A DNA stretch of 64,000 nt from DATFFO01 sp963744905 (GTDB lineage Bacteria > Actinomycetota > Acidimicrobiia > Spongiisociales > ZC4RG35): the NCBI GenBank assembly GCA_963744905.1, contig CAVUUV010000006.1:124001-188000 (forward strand), read 5' to 3'. The number at the start of each line of letters is the position of its first letter. Position 1 is the stretch's first letter. The notes under the pieces were generated by a model. It was not told where the DNA came from. It worked only from the letters and a program-made list of their open reading frames with translations, and did not search any database. Below, in pieces: positions 62,790 to 64,000 of this stretch. Both the position numbers and the translations under genes were made by a program.

Positions 62790-62978
62790 CTACCGAGTCA
62801 GCTTCAGCTCCTCGGCAGGAACCAGTCGATCCATGAATTCCTCGATGGCTCGCACCACCAGGTAGTTGACGGAGAGGTCTCGCTCCTCTGCCGCACGGGC
62901 CAGGTCGCTGTGAAGCCGCTCGGGCACGCGGATCGCCGTGGTGACTCGCTTCTCCTTGTGCACCTTTGGTCGTGCCAT
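62790..62978 (-). CDS. Ribbon-helix-helix protein (antitoxin-like)
   Basis: A 62-residue protein, MARPKVHKEKRVTTAIRVPE, RLHSDLARAAEERDLSVNYL, VVRAIEEFMDRLV. The strand VTTAIRVPE followed by two helices is an Arc/CopG/HicB-type DNA-binding fold. It sits 31 bp upstream of the HEPN-like gene on the same strand and is probably co-transcribed, as an antitoxin or repressor would be. The ATG at 62978 is preceded by an AT-rich promoter region. Intact. Confidence 0.82.
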   Translation of the reverse strand: MARPKVHKEKRVTTAIRVPERLHSDLARAAEERDLSVNYLVVRAIEEFMDRLVPAEELKLTR

Positions 62979-63140
62979 GAATTACACGCTAGTAGTTTTC
63001 CGCGTGAAACTGCGGATTTCCGTGCGTGCCTACAGCGGGGCAGTTTCTGCTAGCACACCGCTCGCCTAGTGCTCGTGGTTGCTCACGCTCGCCAGCGGAA
63101 ATACCGCGAAACTTGACGTTGATGCTCTACGGTGGGACGT

Positions 63141-63178
63141 GTGAGGCTCTGGCGACCAAGGGCCGGCCAGAGCCTCAC
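63141..63178. terminator. Strong 13-bp GC-rich hairpin in a gene-free gap
   Basis: GTGAGGCTCTGGC (63141-63153) and GCCAGAGCCTCAC (63166-63178) are perfect inverse complements around a 12-base loop. It lies in the 316-bp gap between divergent genes (62979-63294), where no convergent transcript is seen, so a simple terminator role is doubtful. No T-run follows on either strand. It may be a leader structure for the small gene at 63295, a structured RNA, or an element-end repeat. Nothing else is recognised in the gap. Confidence 0.55.
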
Positions 63179-63294
63179 TCCATACCGGATCGCTCCGGCG
63201 TTGGTTGAATCCCTGACGCTAGTCGACGGGAATCGCTGAGGGGCGAGTCGGATGGAGCAACGACTGGCCCTCCGAGCGAAGGAGGCGGTCACTC

Positions 63295-63474
63295 ATGACC
63301 ACCCTCCGCCGAGTTCCTCTCGGCACAACCGCCCGGACCGGGGAGAAGTGCCCCGAGTCCGGAATCTGGCGAGTGGTCGGCTACCCGACCACAGACGCGC
63401 CCATCGCCAAGGGCAACACGATGCCGCCTTACAAAGGTAAGGCGGTCACGTGGAAGCTCGTGCAGTACGCATGA
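63295..63474 (+). CDS. Small YjzC-like protein
   Basis: A 59-residue protein with start ATG 63295 and a strong AAGGAGG site. It begins MTTLRRVPLGTTARTGEKCP and contains ESGIWRVVG, then NTMPPYKGKAVTWKLV near the end. The pattern TGEKCPESGIW...G...PP...W resembles short YjzC-type proteins found in many bacteria, often on mobile or defence islands. A single Cys is present. Function unknown. It is too short for most gene-length cut-offs, but ribosome site and codon bias support it. Confidence 0.72.
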   Translation: MTTLRRVPLGTTARTGEKCPESGIWRVVGYPTTDAPIAKGNTMPPYKGKAVTWKLVQYA

Positions 63475-63587
63475 GGTGGCATCGGGTGGCGTAGCACCTG
63501 TTGCGCCACCCGACAGCCGAGATGCGAGTGCACCTCGCGGGCGTTCGCCTCGAACCGTCGTGATGGCTGGAGCCTGCTTTGTCTGGG

Positions 63588-64000
63588 TCAGCGATAGACA
63601 CTCGCGAGAGTGGCGGATTGCCGGCGTAGCTCCCCAAGGCGGGGACCAATGGGGTTGTTCCACTTGCTGATGTTCAACGGCGGTGCCAGATGGGGTACCA
63701 GCTGGTCCTCAAGCTCGACCGCATCTACAGGGGATGCGGTCTCCAAGTAGGCGAACGTGCCGTGGTCCTCAATCCAGGTAGTCAACCGACCTTCGCCGTC
63801 GTCCCCGAATGTGTAATACCGCGTGCCGTGCTGGGGATCCCTGTCGGGGCGGGGTCGGGGAACCAGGCTGAGGCGCGTGAGAAGCAGGACTCCTAACGTG
63901 CGACGGGGCGTAGAGCGTCCGGAACTACGTCGCCATTCCTCACGGAACCGCTTTTTCAGCCTGCCGGAGCCGGCGGCAACACCCACGTACGCGACTCCCT
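63588..64000 (-). CDS. GIY-YIG nuclease-family protein (partial, 5' end outside window)
   Basis: At the right edge the minus-strand frame reads VAYVGVAAGSGRLKKRFREE, fitting the GIY-YIG motif region and the catalytic Arg helix. It continues through RYYTFGDDGEGRLTTWIEDH, then TFAYLETASPVDAVELEDQL with the catalytic Glu, and HLAPPLNISKWNNP with the terminal Asn, ending at TGA 63588. GIY-YIG domains cut DNA in repair, homing or restriction. The segment is about 137 residues; the start and any N-terminal domain lie beyond 64000. Confidence 0.8.
   Translation of the reverse strand, partial: GVAYVGVAAGSGRLKKRFREEWRRSSGRSTPRRTLGVLLLTRLSLVPRPRPDRDPQHGTRYYTFGDDGEGRLTTWIEDHGTFAYLETASPVDAVELEDQLVPHLAPPLNISKWNNPIGPRLGELRRQSATLASVYR

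Noticed and set aside
1..64000. CRISPR array
   Set aside because: No regularly spaced short repeats or cas genes were seen.

Overview
The window is GC-rich (roughly two thirds G+C, with G or C in most third codon positions) and almost fully coding. An F420/deazaflavin-type reductase, a giant DivIVA-domain coiled-coil protein, an alpha/beta hydrolase-adenylate cyclase fusion and a pSAM2-like integrative element all point to an actinobacterium. An environmental lineage such as Acidimicrobiia is my best guess, but no rRNA or universal marker is present to prove it. No complete tRNA, rRNA or CRISPR array was found.

Layout. 1-5054 (minus): a coupled catabolic operon of TPP-dependent E1 beta and alpha, an M24 peptidase-fold protein, a bicupin and a beta-hydroxyacid dehydrogenase. 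It is divergent from an SDR and an XRE-cupin regulator (5238-6599). 6596-13511: SnoaL-like protein, alcohol dehydrogenase, two MFS transporters, an alpha/beta hydrolase, a PfkB kinase and a small cupin. 13520-13887: a collapsed vapBC locus. 13895-20742 (minus): a tightly overlapping respiratory operon with a molybdopterin oxidoreductase, a 4Fe-4S subunit, a Rieske protein, a NarI-like cytochrome b, an HPP membrane protein, a small membrane protein, a heme-copper-like membrane protein and a CopD-like protein; a nitrate/nitrite module is the most likely reading. 20805-35321: mixed metabolic and regulatory genes, including idi, the cyclase fusion, two methyltransferases, TetR followed by a broken PEP-synthase-like gene, a Fic fragment, DUF547 and NAD(P)H-hydrate epimerase. 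35592-48823: a dihydrolipoamide dehydrogenase-like flavoprotein, a GH15 enzyme, Crp/Fnr, DUF3179, an FG-GAP protein, AraC and the 972-aa coiled-coil protein.

49-64 kb is an accretion zone. Two identical 51-bp copies of a tRNA-Arg 3' end, typical integrase attachment cores, lie 3.6 kb apart with cargo between them (deazaflavin reductase, LuxR, cupin, toxin-antitoxin pair). Next come a candidate restriction endonuclease plus Dam-like methyltransferase of lower GC, and then an actinomycete integrative-conjugative element (HD, Nudix, XRE regulator, SCO3933-like protein, FtsK/TraB-like translocase, RepSA-like initiator, excisionase, integrase). The window ends with an RHH plus HEPN-like pair, a 59-aa zinc-ribbon-like protein and a GIY-YIG nuclease fragment.

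Two cross-cutting observations. A 168-171 bp MITE-like repeat occurs at 10.6 and 45.6 kb. Single-base frameshifts break many otherwise well-conserved genes; they are sparse in most of the window and very dense in the PEP-synthase-like gene and the integrative element. This is either real decay or uncorrected sequencing error, and readers should treat each frameshift as unverified.
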